From the NCBI RefSeq assembly GCF_017165765.1, contig NZ_JAFGZD010000006.1, positions 186,001 to 250,000 on the forward strand: DNA of 64,000 bases, read 5' to 3'. Position numbers and translations under genes: made by a program. The DNA is from Pseudomonas capsici. Lineage in GTDB: Bacteria; Pseudomonadota; Gammaproteobacteria; Pseudomonadales; Pseudomonadaceae. Below are positions 46,427 to 57,027 of the stretch, one piece after another (position 1 is the stretch's first letter; each line of letters begins with the position of its first letter). A model generated the notes under the pieces. That model had not been told where the DNA came from and searched no databases. It worked only from the letters and a program-made list of their open reading frames with translations.

Positions 46427-48402
46427 TCCTGCGCAACGTCTCCCTGACTCTCGCCACTTGCCTGTGTTTGAGCAGTGGCTACGCCCTGGCCGCCGACAAA
46501 CCGCTGCTGCAGGAAGGCAAGAAAACCCTGTTCCAGCGCGTACTCACCACGCCCGGATGTCACTTGAGCACTGCTGCCGGTGGTACTCCCGGCGCAGAGC
46601 AACCGGCGTTCAGCCGTTTCTATGTTTACGAGCATGCCACTGCAGGTAATGCAGAGTGGCTGAAGGTCGGCCCGGACAGTTTCGGCAAGACCAGTGGTTG
46701 GTTGCCCGCATCCTGCACCGTGGACTGGAAGATGCAGTTGACCCTGGCCTTCACCAACCCGGCCAACCGCGATCGTTTGATGTTCTTCAAGGAGCGCAAG
46801 ACCCTGGAAGGCATCCTCGATGCGCCGGACCCGGTGAGCCATGTTGCTCCGCTGCGGGCCAAGCTCAAGCAGAACACGCTTGCGCCGGGCGTACTGGCTC
46901 AGGAGCCGGAATATTTCATCGACATGCAAAAGCAGTTCTACCTGCTGCCGGTTCTCAGTGGCGAAGAAGTCATGACCGAAGCAGGCTTTCGCACGCGCAT
47001 TCTCAATGTTGCCTCGGTCAGCAAGGCTGATCCGGCGAATGCTGTGCAGGCAGGCCTGGCCGGTGCAGCACAGGGGCAGCCGCCTATGGACGCTGCCAGC
47101 CAGCTCAAGGAGTTCAGCGCTGCCGTCGTGTTCGTGATCGATTCGACCATTTCCATGGACCCTTACATCGAACGCACTCGCGAAGCCATCAGCAAGGTCT
47201 ACGCGCAGATCGCCAAGGAAAACCTTGGGCGCCAGGTGAAATTCGGCCTGGTGGCGTTCCGTTCCAGCACTCAGGCAGTACCGGGACTGGAATATGTGAC
47301 CAAGATGTATGCCGACCCCAATACCGTGAAAGACGGTGATGACTTCCTGGCCAAGGCCGCCGATCTCAAACAGGCGAAAGTATCGAGCAAAAGCTTCGAC
47401 GAAGACTCGTATGCAGGGGTCATGCAGGCCATCGAACAGGTGGACTGGAACCCTTTCGGCGCCCGCTATGTGGTGCTGATTACCGATGCAGGCGCTCTGG
47501 ATGGCGACGACAAACTGTCCAAGACTGGTCTGAATGCCGAACAGGTACGCATCGAGGCCAGCAACCCTGGCGTGGCCATCTACACCCTGCACTTGAAAAC
47601 AGCCGCTGGCGTCAAGGACCACGCCAAGGCCGAAGCACAGTATCAGGCGCTGTCCACCTACACAGGCACCAACACCTCGCTGTACTACCCGGTGGATGCT
47701 GGCGACCTGAATACCTTTGGCAGCAAGGTCGATACTCTGGCCAGCGCCATTACCAGCCAGGTGAAAGCCGCCTACATGGGCGACGATGCCATTGGCAGTG
47801 CCATGAACGCCAAGGCCACCCCTGCCGAGCAGAAGATGCTCGACGACGCGGCACTGATAGGCCATGCCATGCGCCTGGCCTATCTGGGTGAGAAAACCGG
47901 TACCCAGGCACCGCCGGTATTCCAGGCGTGGATTGCCGACCGTGACCCGATCAAGCAGAACGTCCCGACCACTGACGTGCGGGTGCTGCTGACCAAGGCG
48001 CAACTCAGCGACCTCAGCGACGTATTGAAGAAAACTCTCGATGCAGCCAACGAAGGCCTGATTTCTCCGAGCGAGATGTTCGAGCGCCTGCGTTCTGTTG
48101 CCGCCACCATGGGCACCGACCCCAATCAGCTCAAGCAGAACGGCACCGCCAAGCTGTCGGAACTGGGCGTGCTGGGAGAATACCTGGAAGACCTGCCCTA
48201 CCACAGCGAAGTGCTGAACCTGGATGAGGAAACCTGGAAAAGCTGGGATGGCCTGGCTCAGGAAAAATTCATCCGCACCCTGTCTACCAAACTGCGCCAT
48301 TACCAAGTGTACAACGCCGACGTTGACCGCTGGGTATCACTGGCAGAAGGCAGCGACGCCCGTGACAACGTTTACCCCGTACCGCTGGAAATGATGCCCT
48401 GA
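46423..48402 (+). CDS. Exported von Willebrand factor A-domain protein
   Basis: A 659-residue protein beginning at the GTG at 46423. Residues 1-22 are a signal peptide (VSLTLATCLCLSSGYALA). After an SH3-like stretch (residues about 30-110) comes a vWA domain whose metal site begins DSTIS at about 240 (AVVFVIDSTISMDPYIERT). The frame is open upstream to 46207, but that part overlaps the previous gene, so I reject it. The long C-terminus is mostly helical (to residue 659). vWA proteins bind other proteins through a metal ion, so a structural or docking role in the periplasm is likely. Confidence 0.8.
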   Translation: MILRNVSLTLATCLCLSSGYALAADKPLLQEGKKTLFQRVLTTPGCHLSTAAGGTPGAEQPAFSRFYVYEHATAGNAEWLKVGPDSFGKTSGWLPASCTVDWKMQLTLAFTNPANRDRLMFFKERKTLEGILDAPDPVSHVAPLRAKLKQNTLAPGVLAQEPEYFIDMQKQFYLLPVLSGEEVMTEAGFRTRILNVASVSKADPANAVQAGLAGAAQGQPPMDAASQLKEFSAAVVFVIDSTISMDPYIERTREAISKVYAQIAKENLGRQVKFGLVAFRSSTQAVPGLEYVTKMYADPNTVKDGDDFLAKAADLKQAKVSSKSFDEDSYAGVMQAIEQVDWNPFGARYVVLITDAGALDGDDKLSKTGLNAEQVRIEASNPGVAIYTLHLKTAAGVKDHAKAEAQYQALSTYTGTNTSLYYPVDAGDLNTFGSKVDTLASAITSQVKAAYMGDDAIGSAMNAKATPAEQKMLDDAALIGHAMRLAYLGEKTGTQAPPVFQAWIADRDPIKQNVPTTDVRVLLTKAQLSDLSDVLKKTLDAANEGLISPSEMFERLRSVAATMGTDPNQLKQNGTAKLSELGVLGEYLEDLPYHSEVLNLDEETWKSWDGLAQEKFIRTLSTKLRHYQVYNADVDRWVSLAEGSDARDNVYPVPLEMMP

Positions 48403-48403
48403 A

Positions 48404-49096
48404 ATGCTTCGGATCAAGGGACTGAAGATACAGCGAGGAACCGGCTCGAGCGTGCATCGGGTTCATATGCCTGAATTGAATCTGGCACGCGGCGCAGTCC
48501 TGGCGATTACCGGCGAAAGCGGATGCGGCAAAAGCACACTGCTCGAAACCCTGGGACTGTTGCTGGCTCCCGAAGCGCTTGGGCAGTATCGCATGGGCAA
48601 TCAGGACATTGCTGCCCTGCTGGCAGCCGACGATCAAGTTGCACTGGCCGATGTACGCGCCCGCTCACTGGGGTTTGTGCTGCAAAGCGGCGGGCTGCTG
48701 CCGTTCCTCAAGGTCAGGGACAACATCAACCTGCCCAGACGATTGCTGGGGCTGAGCAACAAAAGTGCTCATGTGGAGCGGGCCATCGATGCCCTGCATC
48801 TGGGGCCCTTGCTGGACAAGCTGCCTCAGGCCCTGTCTATCGGTGAACGGCAACGGGTTGCCTGCGTGCGCGCCATTGCCCATCAGCCACAACTCTTGCT
48901 GGCCGACGAACCCACCGCGGCACTCGACCCCCACAACGCGCGACAACTGTTCGAGTTGCTGCTGGGGCTGGTGGACGAACTGGGCCTGAGCGCGCTGGTG
49001 GTCTCCCATGACTGGAGTCTTGTGGACAGCTTCGGCCTGCCGCGCCTGAATGCCGTCAACCTGCCGGGGGAGACGCGCTTTGAAGCAATCCATTGA
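48404..49096 (+). CDS. ABC transporter ATP-binding protein, LolD/MacB-type, in the Srf operon
   Basis: A 230-residue ATPase. Walker A GESGCGKST begins at residue 37, the signature is LSIGERQR, Walker B is LLLADEPTAALDP and the H-loop is VVSHDW. The pattern is that of the LolD/FtsE/MacB group that works with a mechanotransmission permease rather than an importer. It overlaps the next permease gene and is one base after the vWA gene. It probably powers conformational change or extraction of a lipoprotein in the envelope complex. Confidence 0.88.
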   Translation: MLRIKGLKIQRGTGSSVHRVHMPELNLARGAVLAITGESGCGKSTLLETLGLLLAPEALGQYRMGNQDIAALLAADDQVALADVRARSLGFVLQSGGLLPFLKVRDNINLPRRLLGLSNKSAHVERAIDALHLGPLLDKLPQALSIGERQRVACVRAIAHQPQLLLADEPTAALDPHNARQLFELLLGLVDELGLSALVVSHDWSLVDSFGLPRLNAVNLPGETRFEAIH

Positions 49097-50303
49097 ACGC
49101 CTCGCCCTGTTGGTCAGCCTGGCTCTGACCGATCTCTGGCATGACCGCAAGGTATCCTTATGCATCGCGGCCTCGCTGGTGGCAGTGATCGCTCCCCTGT
49201 TGTTGTTATTCGGGCTCAAACATGGCGTGGTCAGCCAGTTGCAGGGCGAGTTGCTTCGCGACCCGCGCAATCTGGAAATCAAGCTGTTGAGCAGCGGCAA
49301 CTATGACCAGCATTGGTTGGATACGCTGCAACAGCGGCCGGAAACCGGCTTTGCCCTTGGCATGACCCGCTCGCTCAATACCCAGGCTGATCTGATCGGC
49401 AGCAAAGGCCGTTTTGTCGATAACGCCGAAATCATTCCCACCGCTGCCGCCGACCCTCTATTGAACATGCCTGCCAGCTCACTCCTGCCCGGCCAGGTAA
49501 TTCTCAGCTCTGCGGCTGCCGAACGCCTTTCCCTGATGGCCGGCGATACCCTGCGCCTGCGTGTGCAACGGCGTCTGGCCGGCACTCTGGAAAGAGGTGA
49601 AACCACTCTGACGCTGGCTGCCACCCTGCCAGCGGCGAGCTTTTCGCGTCCGGCAGCATTCGTCCATCCCGATCTGCTGCTGCAACTGGAACGTTTTCGC
49701 GATGGCTATGCGGTCGATGCCTTGGGTGCCACAAGCGGCCAGTCAGCAGAGCCTCTGACGCCCCGCTATGCCCGAGCTCGCCTGTATGCACGGGACATCG
49801 AGAGTGTCGCACCACTAGAGAGCTGGCTGAACGCGCAACATATCGAAACCGGCAGTCGACTGGCCGACATCGAGAATGTCAAAGCGATAAACCACGTGCT
49901 GGGCGTTATCTTCGGAGTGATTGCCGGTGCAGCCCTGCTGGGTTGTATCGCTTCGCTGGTGGGTGCCTTTCTTGCCAATATCGACCGTAAACGTCGCAGC
50001 CTGGCATTGCTGAGACTGCTGGGTTTTACCGGCCCGGCGGTTGCCGGTTACGTGGTCTTGCAGGCCATCGTACTGGCATTGGCAGGCTACCTTGGCGGTC
50101 TGTGTTTCTACCTTGCTGGCAGTCAGGCCTTCAACCAGTTGCTGGGCGGTCAGCGCATCACCGGCAGTTTCGTTTGCCATATCACCCCTTTGCACAGCCT
50201 GACAGCGCTGGCGCTCGCCCTTGCGGTCGCGGCGCTAGTCGCGCTGGTCGGTGCCACACGTGCTATCAGAATCCAACCTGCGGAGAGTCTTCGTGAACTC
50301 TAG
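49080..50303 (+). CDS. FtsX/MacB-type ABC permease of the Srf operon
   Basis: A 407-residue permease with one N-terminal membrane helix (residues about 22-42), a periplasmic domain of about 200 residues, and three C-terminal helices, the LolCE/MacB/FtsX topology. I start at the TTG at 49080 because GGGGGAG lies 7-8 bases before it and this gives the first residues expected (MKQSIERLALLVSLALTDLW); the frame is open to 49050. It overlaps the ATPase gene by 17 bases. It probably forms a dimer that transmits ATPase motion to periplasmic partners, such as the lipoproteins downstream. Confidence 0.82.
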   Translation: MKQSIERLALLVSLALTDLWHDRKVSLCIAASLVAVIAPLLLLFGLKHGVVSQLQGELLRDPRNLEIKLLSSGNYDQHWLDTLQQRPETGFALGMTRSLNTQADLIGSKGRFVDNAEIIPTAAADPLLNMPASSLLPGQVILSSAAAERLSLMAGDTLRLRVQRRLAGTLERGETTLTLAATLPAASFSRPAAFVHPDLLLQLERFRDGYAVDALGATSGQSAEPLTPRYARARLYARDIESVAPLESWLNAQHIETGSRLADIENVKAINHVLGVIFGVIAGAALLGCIASLVGAFLANIDRKRRSLALLRLLGFTGPAVAGYVVLQAIVLALAGYLGGLCFYLAGSQAFNQLLGGQRITGSFVCHITPLHSLTALALALAVAALVALVGATRAIRIQPAESLREL

Positions 50304-51840
50304 ACACTGGCGCCACTTGCTGTTTGTACCACTGGCCATGGCCAGCCTTCAGGCTTCGGCTGCCTGGGAAGAGAAACTCTACAACCCTATGCCCGCAGCC
50401 GAAGACGTGGTACTGCCCATGCCTTGCGACGGCGCCATGGTGTTTCGCAAAGTGTTCATTCCCCTGGCCGGCCCGCTGGACGACTACCCCATCAATATCG
50501 GTGGCGACAACAGCGAATGGGGCTATGTGGAACAGACTCACCCGGCATTCATCGCGGGCAGCTTCACCGCAGAGAAAACCGCCAAATCGCGTTACTACCT
50601 GCTGGCCAAATACGAGATGACGGACCTGCAATACCGAGCCCTGACGCAGACAGAATGTCCGACACCCTCGAACAAGCAACGACTGCCAGCGGTATCCCTG
50701 AGCTGGATGCAGGCCATGGAAGCCGCCGACAAATACAACCTCTGGTTGCGACAGAACGCAGCCGACAAGTTGCCAAAGGAAGATGGCGTAGCTGGCTTCG
50801 TGCGCTTGCCGACCGAAGTGGAGTGGGAGTTTGCCGCTCGCGGCGGACTGAACGTCAGCACTGCAGAGTTTCGGGACCTGCGCTATCCGATGCCGGATGG
50901 ACTGAACGCTTATGAATGGTTCGCCGGGGCACAGTCTTCCAACGGACAGTTGCAACTGGCAGGCCTGCTCAAGCCCAATGCCCTTGGCCTGCACGATATG
51001 CTCGGCAACGTCGACGAGATGATGTTCGAGCCGTTCCGCCTGAACAAGCTCGACCGTCAGCACGGGCAAGCGGGTGGCTATGTGGTACGCGGTGGCGACT
51101 ACCGCACGGCTCAGGGCGAGTTGCGCAGTGCTTTACGCAAGGAGCGCAATTACTACGAAGACAAGGCCGCCGCCACCAGCAAGACTACAGGCCTGCGTCT
51201 GGCATTGGTGTCCAGCACCCTCACCTCCCGCGAGCGGGTCAGCAGTATCGAGAGCAGTTGGAAAAAACTCGGTACCGGTAGTGGCGAAGCCGCTGAGGGT
51301 AACGACAAGAATGCCGTGCAGGCGTTAGGCACTCTGGCTTCGGGTGTGGCCGACGAAGCCTTGAAGGAACAGCTCAAGACCCTGGAAAACCAGCTGCGTG
51401 CCAGCAATCAGCAGCAAGAAGAGACCCGTGACCAGGCCATACGCGCCAGCCTCAATCTGGGCGCATTTCTGTGTACCAAGATGCTCGACGACGGCAAATA
51501 CCTGGACTTTCTGCAGAAGAACTACGACCTCAACTGTTCAGCCAACGAGCAGGACAGCAGTTGTCCGATGCGCAAGGGCAAGCTCGACGAGCAGAAAGAC
51601 CGTCTGCACAAGCTCAGCCGCTACTACGCCAGCAGTCTGGTGGATTCCGGCACCCTGTATGGCGAACCACTGCTGGCACGACAAGTACCGGTCATGGGTG
51701 AAATCGTCGCCCGCAACGAACAGCTCAAAGAGCTCAAGCCGTATCTGCAGACACACTGGATCAATCAGCAGGCCTTTCTCAAAACCCAGAAAATCGACAC
51801 CGATGCCTGGCTTGGCCGCTGCAAGGCCGTCAGTCAGTAA
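50293..51840 (+). CDS. Exported SUMF1/formylglycine-generating-enzyme-fold protein
   Basis: A 515-residue protein beginning at GTG 50293 after GGAGA. A signal peptide (MNSRHWRHLLFVPLAMASLQ, cut near ASA) leads to a SUMF1-type domain: MTDLQYRAL, RLPTEVEWEFAARGG from residue 171, GLHDMLGNVDEM, YVVRGGDYRTAQGELRSALR and TGLRLAL. The cysteines that make formylglycine-generating enzymes active are not seen in the LRSALRKERNYY segment, so the fold is probably non-catalytic and acts as a binding scaffold. Residues about 330-515 form a helical, coiled-coil C-terminus. It overlaps the permease stop by 11 bases. Confidence 0.82.
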   Translation: MNSRHWRHLLFVPLAMASLQASAAWEEKLYNPMPAAEDVVLPMPCDGAMVFRKVFIPLAGPLDDYPINIGGDNSEWGYVEQTHPAFIAGSFTAEKTAKSRYYLLAKYEMTDLQYRALTQTECPTPSNKQRLPAVSLSWMQAMEAADKYNLWLRQNAADKLPKEDGVAGFVRLPTEVEWEFAARGGLNVSTAEFRDLRYPMPDGLNAYEWFAGAQSSNGQLQLAGLLKPNALGLHDMLGNVDEMMFEPFRLNKLDRQHGQAGGYVVRGGDYRTAQGELRSALRKERNYYEDKAAATSKTTGLRLALVSSTLTSRERVSSIESSWKKLGTGSGEAAEGNDKNAVQALGTLASGVADEALKEQLKTLENQLRASNQQQEETRDQAIRASLNLGAFLCTKMLDDGKYLDFLQKNYDLNCSANEQDSSCPMRKGKLDEQKDRLHKLSRYYASSLVDSGTLYGEPLLARQVPVMGEIVARNEQLKELKPYLQTHWINQQAFLKTQKIDTDAWLGRCKAVSQ

Positions 51841-51873
51841 TTCGATGCACCGTATACCACCAGGAGCTGTAGC

Positions 51874-52608
51874 ATGAAACAAGTATGTGATTATCTTCCC
51901 AAGGCCATGCTGGGCCTGTTTCTTTCCGTCACTCTGGTACTGGGCGGTTGCGCTCACACCGGCAGCAACATGCTTGGTGAGACCGGCACGGCACCCGACC
52001 CGCGCCTGACCCAGAGCGCCGACGCCAAATTCTTCTCCACTTCCGGCCTTACAGCCTGTGCCGGCGCTGCCGGGGTCGGCATTCTGGCCTGCGCAGTAGC
52101 CAACCCCAACGACAAGGTCAAATGCATGGTGGTCGCCGGTATCGCCGCGTGCGGCGTGGCCATGGGTGCCAACTATTATTACGACTATCGCCGCAGCCAA
52201 TACTCCAACACGGCCCAGCGTCTTCAACTGATGAATGACGAAGTCAAAGCCGATACCGATAAAGTCGCTTTGCGCACCGCAACCCTGCAACAGGTGATCA
52301 ACGACGACAAAGGGCGTATCGCCGATATCCAGAAGTCCATCCAGAACAAGACTGTAGACAAGGCCAAGGCCCAGCAGGAAATCGCCAGTGTCGACAGCAA
52401 CCTGACGCAAATGCGCAAGGATCTGGACGGCATGCGCACAAAAGTGACGGAGTACCAGAAAACCGCGCAACTGGAACGCACCAATGGGGGTGGTAAGCAA
52501 GTCGCTGAAATCGAAGCTGAAATCACCAAGATGAACACCAAGGTCGCTTCTCTGCAAAAAGAAGTTGACGGCCTTTACAGCCAGCGCTCGGCTATCACTC
52601 TGGGTTGA
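51874..52608 (+). CDS. Coiled-coil lipoprotein of the Srf operon
   Basis: A 244-residue protein. The signal ends in the lipobox LGGC (Cys26 lipidated). Next is a Gly/Ala/Cys-rich, membrane-compatible stretch with several cysteines (TACAGAAGVGILACAVA and VVAGIAACGVAMG), followed by a long coiled coil at about 110-240. The Asp after the lipid cysteine is absent (CAHTG), so outer-membrane sorting is expected by the Lol rule. An AGGAGCTGTAGC ribosome region precedes the ATG. Family not recognised. Confidence 0.75.
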   Translation: MKQVCDYLPKAMLGLFLSVTLVLGGCAHTGSNMLGETGTAPDPRLTQSADAKFFSTSGLTACAGAAGVGILACAVANPNDKVKCMVVAGIAACGVAMGANYYYDYRRSQYSNTAQRLQLMNDEVKADTDKVALRTATLQQVINDDKGRIADIQKSIQNKTVDKAKAQQEIASVDSNLTQMRKDLDGMRTKVTEYQKTAQLERTNGGGKQVAEIEAEITKMNTKVASLQKEVDGLYSQRSAITLG

Positions 52609-52615
52609 GGTAAAC

Positions 52616-53116
52616 ATGATCATTCGCGCATTGCTGGTCAGTTCCGGGCTGTTGCTGCTGGGAGGCTGTGCCACTCAACCGGGTAGCTGCGACTCAAACA
52701 ATACTGAAGCGAGCCTGATCGCCAAGATGAACTGCGATCATTCGGGTGGCTACAGCGACCAGGTCCGCCAGCGTGAGCAGGCATTGGTGGCGGCACGTAA
52801 CGAAAACGCTGCTTTCCACGAGGTCTACAACAATCTGGTCGCCCAACAGCAAGCCACCAGCAAAAGCCTGGCCGAGCAGCAACGTCAACAGGCCGTCCTG
52901 GACACGTCCATGAGCACACTGCTGGGTCAGCTCAAGACCCGTCATGCCAACAAGTCACAGGTCCAGCAGCAGATCACCGACCTGGAAAAACAGATGGCTG
53001 CCCAGAAGAAACTCACCGCCAGCACAGACCCGGCAGTGATCGAAGCCCGCAAGCAGGAACTCAAAAACCTTCAACAAAAGGTTTCAAGGCTGCAGCTCAG
53101 CCTCGGCTACGAATGA
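52616..53116 (+). CDS. Second coiled-coil lipoprotein of the Srf operon
   Basis: A 166-residue protein starting at ATG 52616 with GAGG before it. The lipobox is LLGGC (Cys18, followed by ATQ, so outer-membrane sorting is expected). Residues about 48-165 form a nearly continuous coiled coil rich in Gln and Lys (QVRQREQALVAARNEN, QQQITDLEKQMAAQKK). The overall plan is similar to the preceding lipoprotein, and the two may form a heteromeric periplasmic rod. Seven bases separate them. Confidence 0.75.
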   Translation: MIIRALLVSSGLLLLGGCATQPGSCDSNNTEASLIAKMNCDHSGGYSDQVRQREQALVAARNENAAFHEVYNNLVAQQQATSKSLAEQQRQQAVLDTSMSTLLGQLKTRHANKSQVQQQITDLEKQMAAQKKLTASTDPAVIEARKQELKNLQQKVSRLQLSLGYE

Positions 53117-53163
53117 CCCTCTCTTGAGGCCCTGCGGGGCCTCATCCTGTTCTGGACCGCGCT

Positions 53164-54432
53164 ATGCAACGCATCACCCGCGACGCTACATCCCCTCCTC
53201 CAGAACTGCTTCGCAGCCTGGAAAGCAAAGTCGAACTTCTGCACCGTCACTTTCCGCCCAGTGTTGCCAGCCTTTACGCCACTCCACGTGCCGGAACGCA
53301 GGACACACTGCATTGGTGGTCAGAACTCGGAGGCCAGCCGCTGACCTATGACAGCCTTGGCCCTGGAGCACGAAAAGCATTACTGGCCCGCTATGAACAA
53401 CGCCAGCAGGCCATTCAGCAATTGGTGGATGAGCTTGAGGCTCGCGGCAAAATCGAAGATTCTCAGGCCCTGGGCACCCTGATCAGTGCTCCGGACCTGG
53501 ATAATCTCTACAGCCTGAACGACGAGCCGGTGGTGGTCCGCTGGGGTTTGAAACCCAAATTGCCCCCCGTTGTACCACCCGCTTCCAGTACTACGCCTAC
53601 GTCTGTACCAACACTTTTGCCTGGAGTGTCATCAAGGCAATGGGGGCTGCGCATTCCTCTGTGGCTGCTGTTGTTACCTTTACTGCTTCTTTTGCTATGG
53701 CTGCTCTGGACCTGGCGTGGCAGTTTGTGGAGTCTGATTTACCCAACGCCTGTAGAACGTTATAGCTGCACCGCGAACGCCCCAAAACCGGATTTCGTAG
53801 TAGTACTGGATACCTCCGGCTCGATGAATCTCAACATCAATGCAACGGCCGCAGACGAAGAATGGCTATTTCAGGTAGGCCAGAACCTGCCTGAAACCAA
53901 TCCGAGAAAAGCCCGCCTCCTCGCAGAGCCCACCCGCCTGACCGTGGCCAGACAATCCTTTGCGACCATGATCGATCAACTGCGCCCGGATATCGACGCC
54001 CGCCTGATTACCTTCAAAGGCTGTACCACGACGGTGGATCAGGGTTTGTTTGGCCTCAAGGCTCGACCACAACTGATTGCCAAGGTTAACCAGCTCCAGG
54101 CGGATGACGGCACGCCTCTGGCAGCCAGTCTTGCCGAGGCAGCCAGCAAGGTCGACGGGCGCTTCAAGGATGCGGTCGTGGTGATGTTTGTTGACGGAGA
54201 GGATGGGTGTGAGCAAAACGCTTGCGAGGTGTCCGCACGTATCGCCAGCCAGCAGCCACGACTGCGGGTGAACGTGGTTAATATCAGTGACAGCACCCTG
54301 TCCAACTGCATTGCCGAAAACACCGGAGGCCGGGTCTATGCGGCAAACGATGCGGTAGAGGTACAACGCATGCTGCTTGAAGCCATGGATGAAGTATCGG
54401 AGCAGAACTGCTCGGGCGAGCAGCAGCCATAA
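53164..54432 (+). CDS. Membrane-anchored von Willebrand factor A-domain protein
   Basis: A 422-residue last gene of the operon. The N-terminal 130 residues are a soluble helical domain (SLESKVELLHRHFPPSVASL), then a Pro-rich linker and a membrane helix at about 164-186 (IPLWLLLLPLLLLLLWLLWT). The C-terminal half is a vWA domain with a perfect metal site DTSGSMN at 216 and a second acidic motif, MFVDGEDGCEQNAC. Cysteines in the C-terminal part suggest disulphides and a periplasmic location. Together with the earlier vWA protein, it gives two candidate docking units. No terminator of good quality follows, only a 9-bp stem. Confidence 0.82.
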   Translation: MQRITRDATSPPPELLRSLESKVELLHRHFPPSVASLYATPRAGTQDTLHWWSELGGQPLTYDSLGPGARKALLARYEQRQQAIQQLVDELEARGKIEDSQALGTLISAPDLDNLYSLNDEPVVVRWGLKPKLPPVVPPASSTTPTSVPTLLPGVSSRQWGLRIPLWLLLLPLLLLLLWLLWTWRGSLWSLIYPTPVERYSCTANAPKPDFVVVLDTSGSMNLNINATAADEEWLFQVGQNLPETNPRKARLLAEPTRLTVARQSFATMIDQLRPDIDARLITFKGCTTTVDQGLFGLKARPQLIAKVNQLQADDGTPLAASLAEAASKVDGRFKDAVVVMFVDGEDGCEQNACEVSARIASQQPRLRVNVVNISDSTLSNCIAENTGGRVYAANDAVEVQRMLLEAMDEVSEQNCSGEQQP

Positions 54433-54448
54433 CGACCTGGAAATTGAC

Positions 54449-54472
54449 CTGAAGCGGCTCACACCGCTTCAG
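54449..54472. terminator. Hairpin between the Srf operon and katG
   Basis: CTGAAGCGG (54449-54457) pairs with CCGCTTCAG (54464-54472) around a 6-base loop, 17 bases after the last Srf stop and 23 before the convergent katG stop. Neither strand has a strong T run, so termination here is plausible but not certain. Confidence 0.5.
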
Positions 54473-54494
54473 GCTGACGTTCACAAGACCGGCT

Positions 54495-56762
<2,268 letters not shown>

Positions 56763-56972
56763 CTACCTCTTGGTCTGCATCCTGCTATCCGGCCGGGCCT
56801 CAGCCCGGAACGCGCGACAGATGATGTCTATGGCATATACGGTGCCCGCAGATTCTCTGGGCTCCGTTCTCACGGCAGTGCTGTTTGGCCGATCATCAAG
56901 CAGCGCTTGACCGGCTCAATTAGCCTAGACGACTCCATGATGCAGAGCTAGAGGGGTAAATCCGACGGGCAA

Positions 56973-57013
56973 CAAAAAACCCGCTGCCAGCCAGAGGGGG
57001 CGGCAGCGGGTTT
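56973..57013 (-). terminator. Rho-independent terminator of the PQQ dehydrogenase gene
   Basis: AACCCGCTGCC (56978-56988) pairs with GGCAGCGGGTT (57002-57012). On the minus strand the stem is followed by TTTTTTG. It lies 15 bases past the dehydrogenase stop. Confidence 0.88.
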
Positions 57014-57027
57014 CGGAGGTTGTGGGT

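Noticed and set aside
46375..48306. 643-codon minus-strand open frame opposite the first vWA gene
   Set aside because: Antisense to a gene with signal peptide, metal site and operon overlaps; no independent support.
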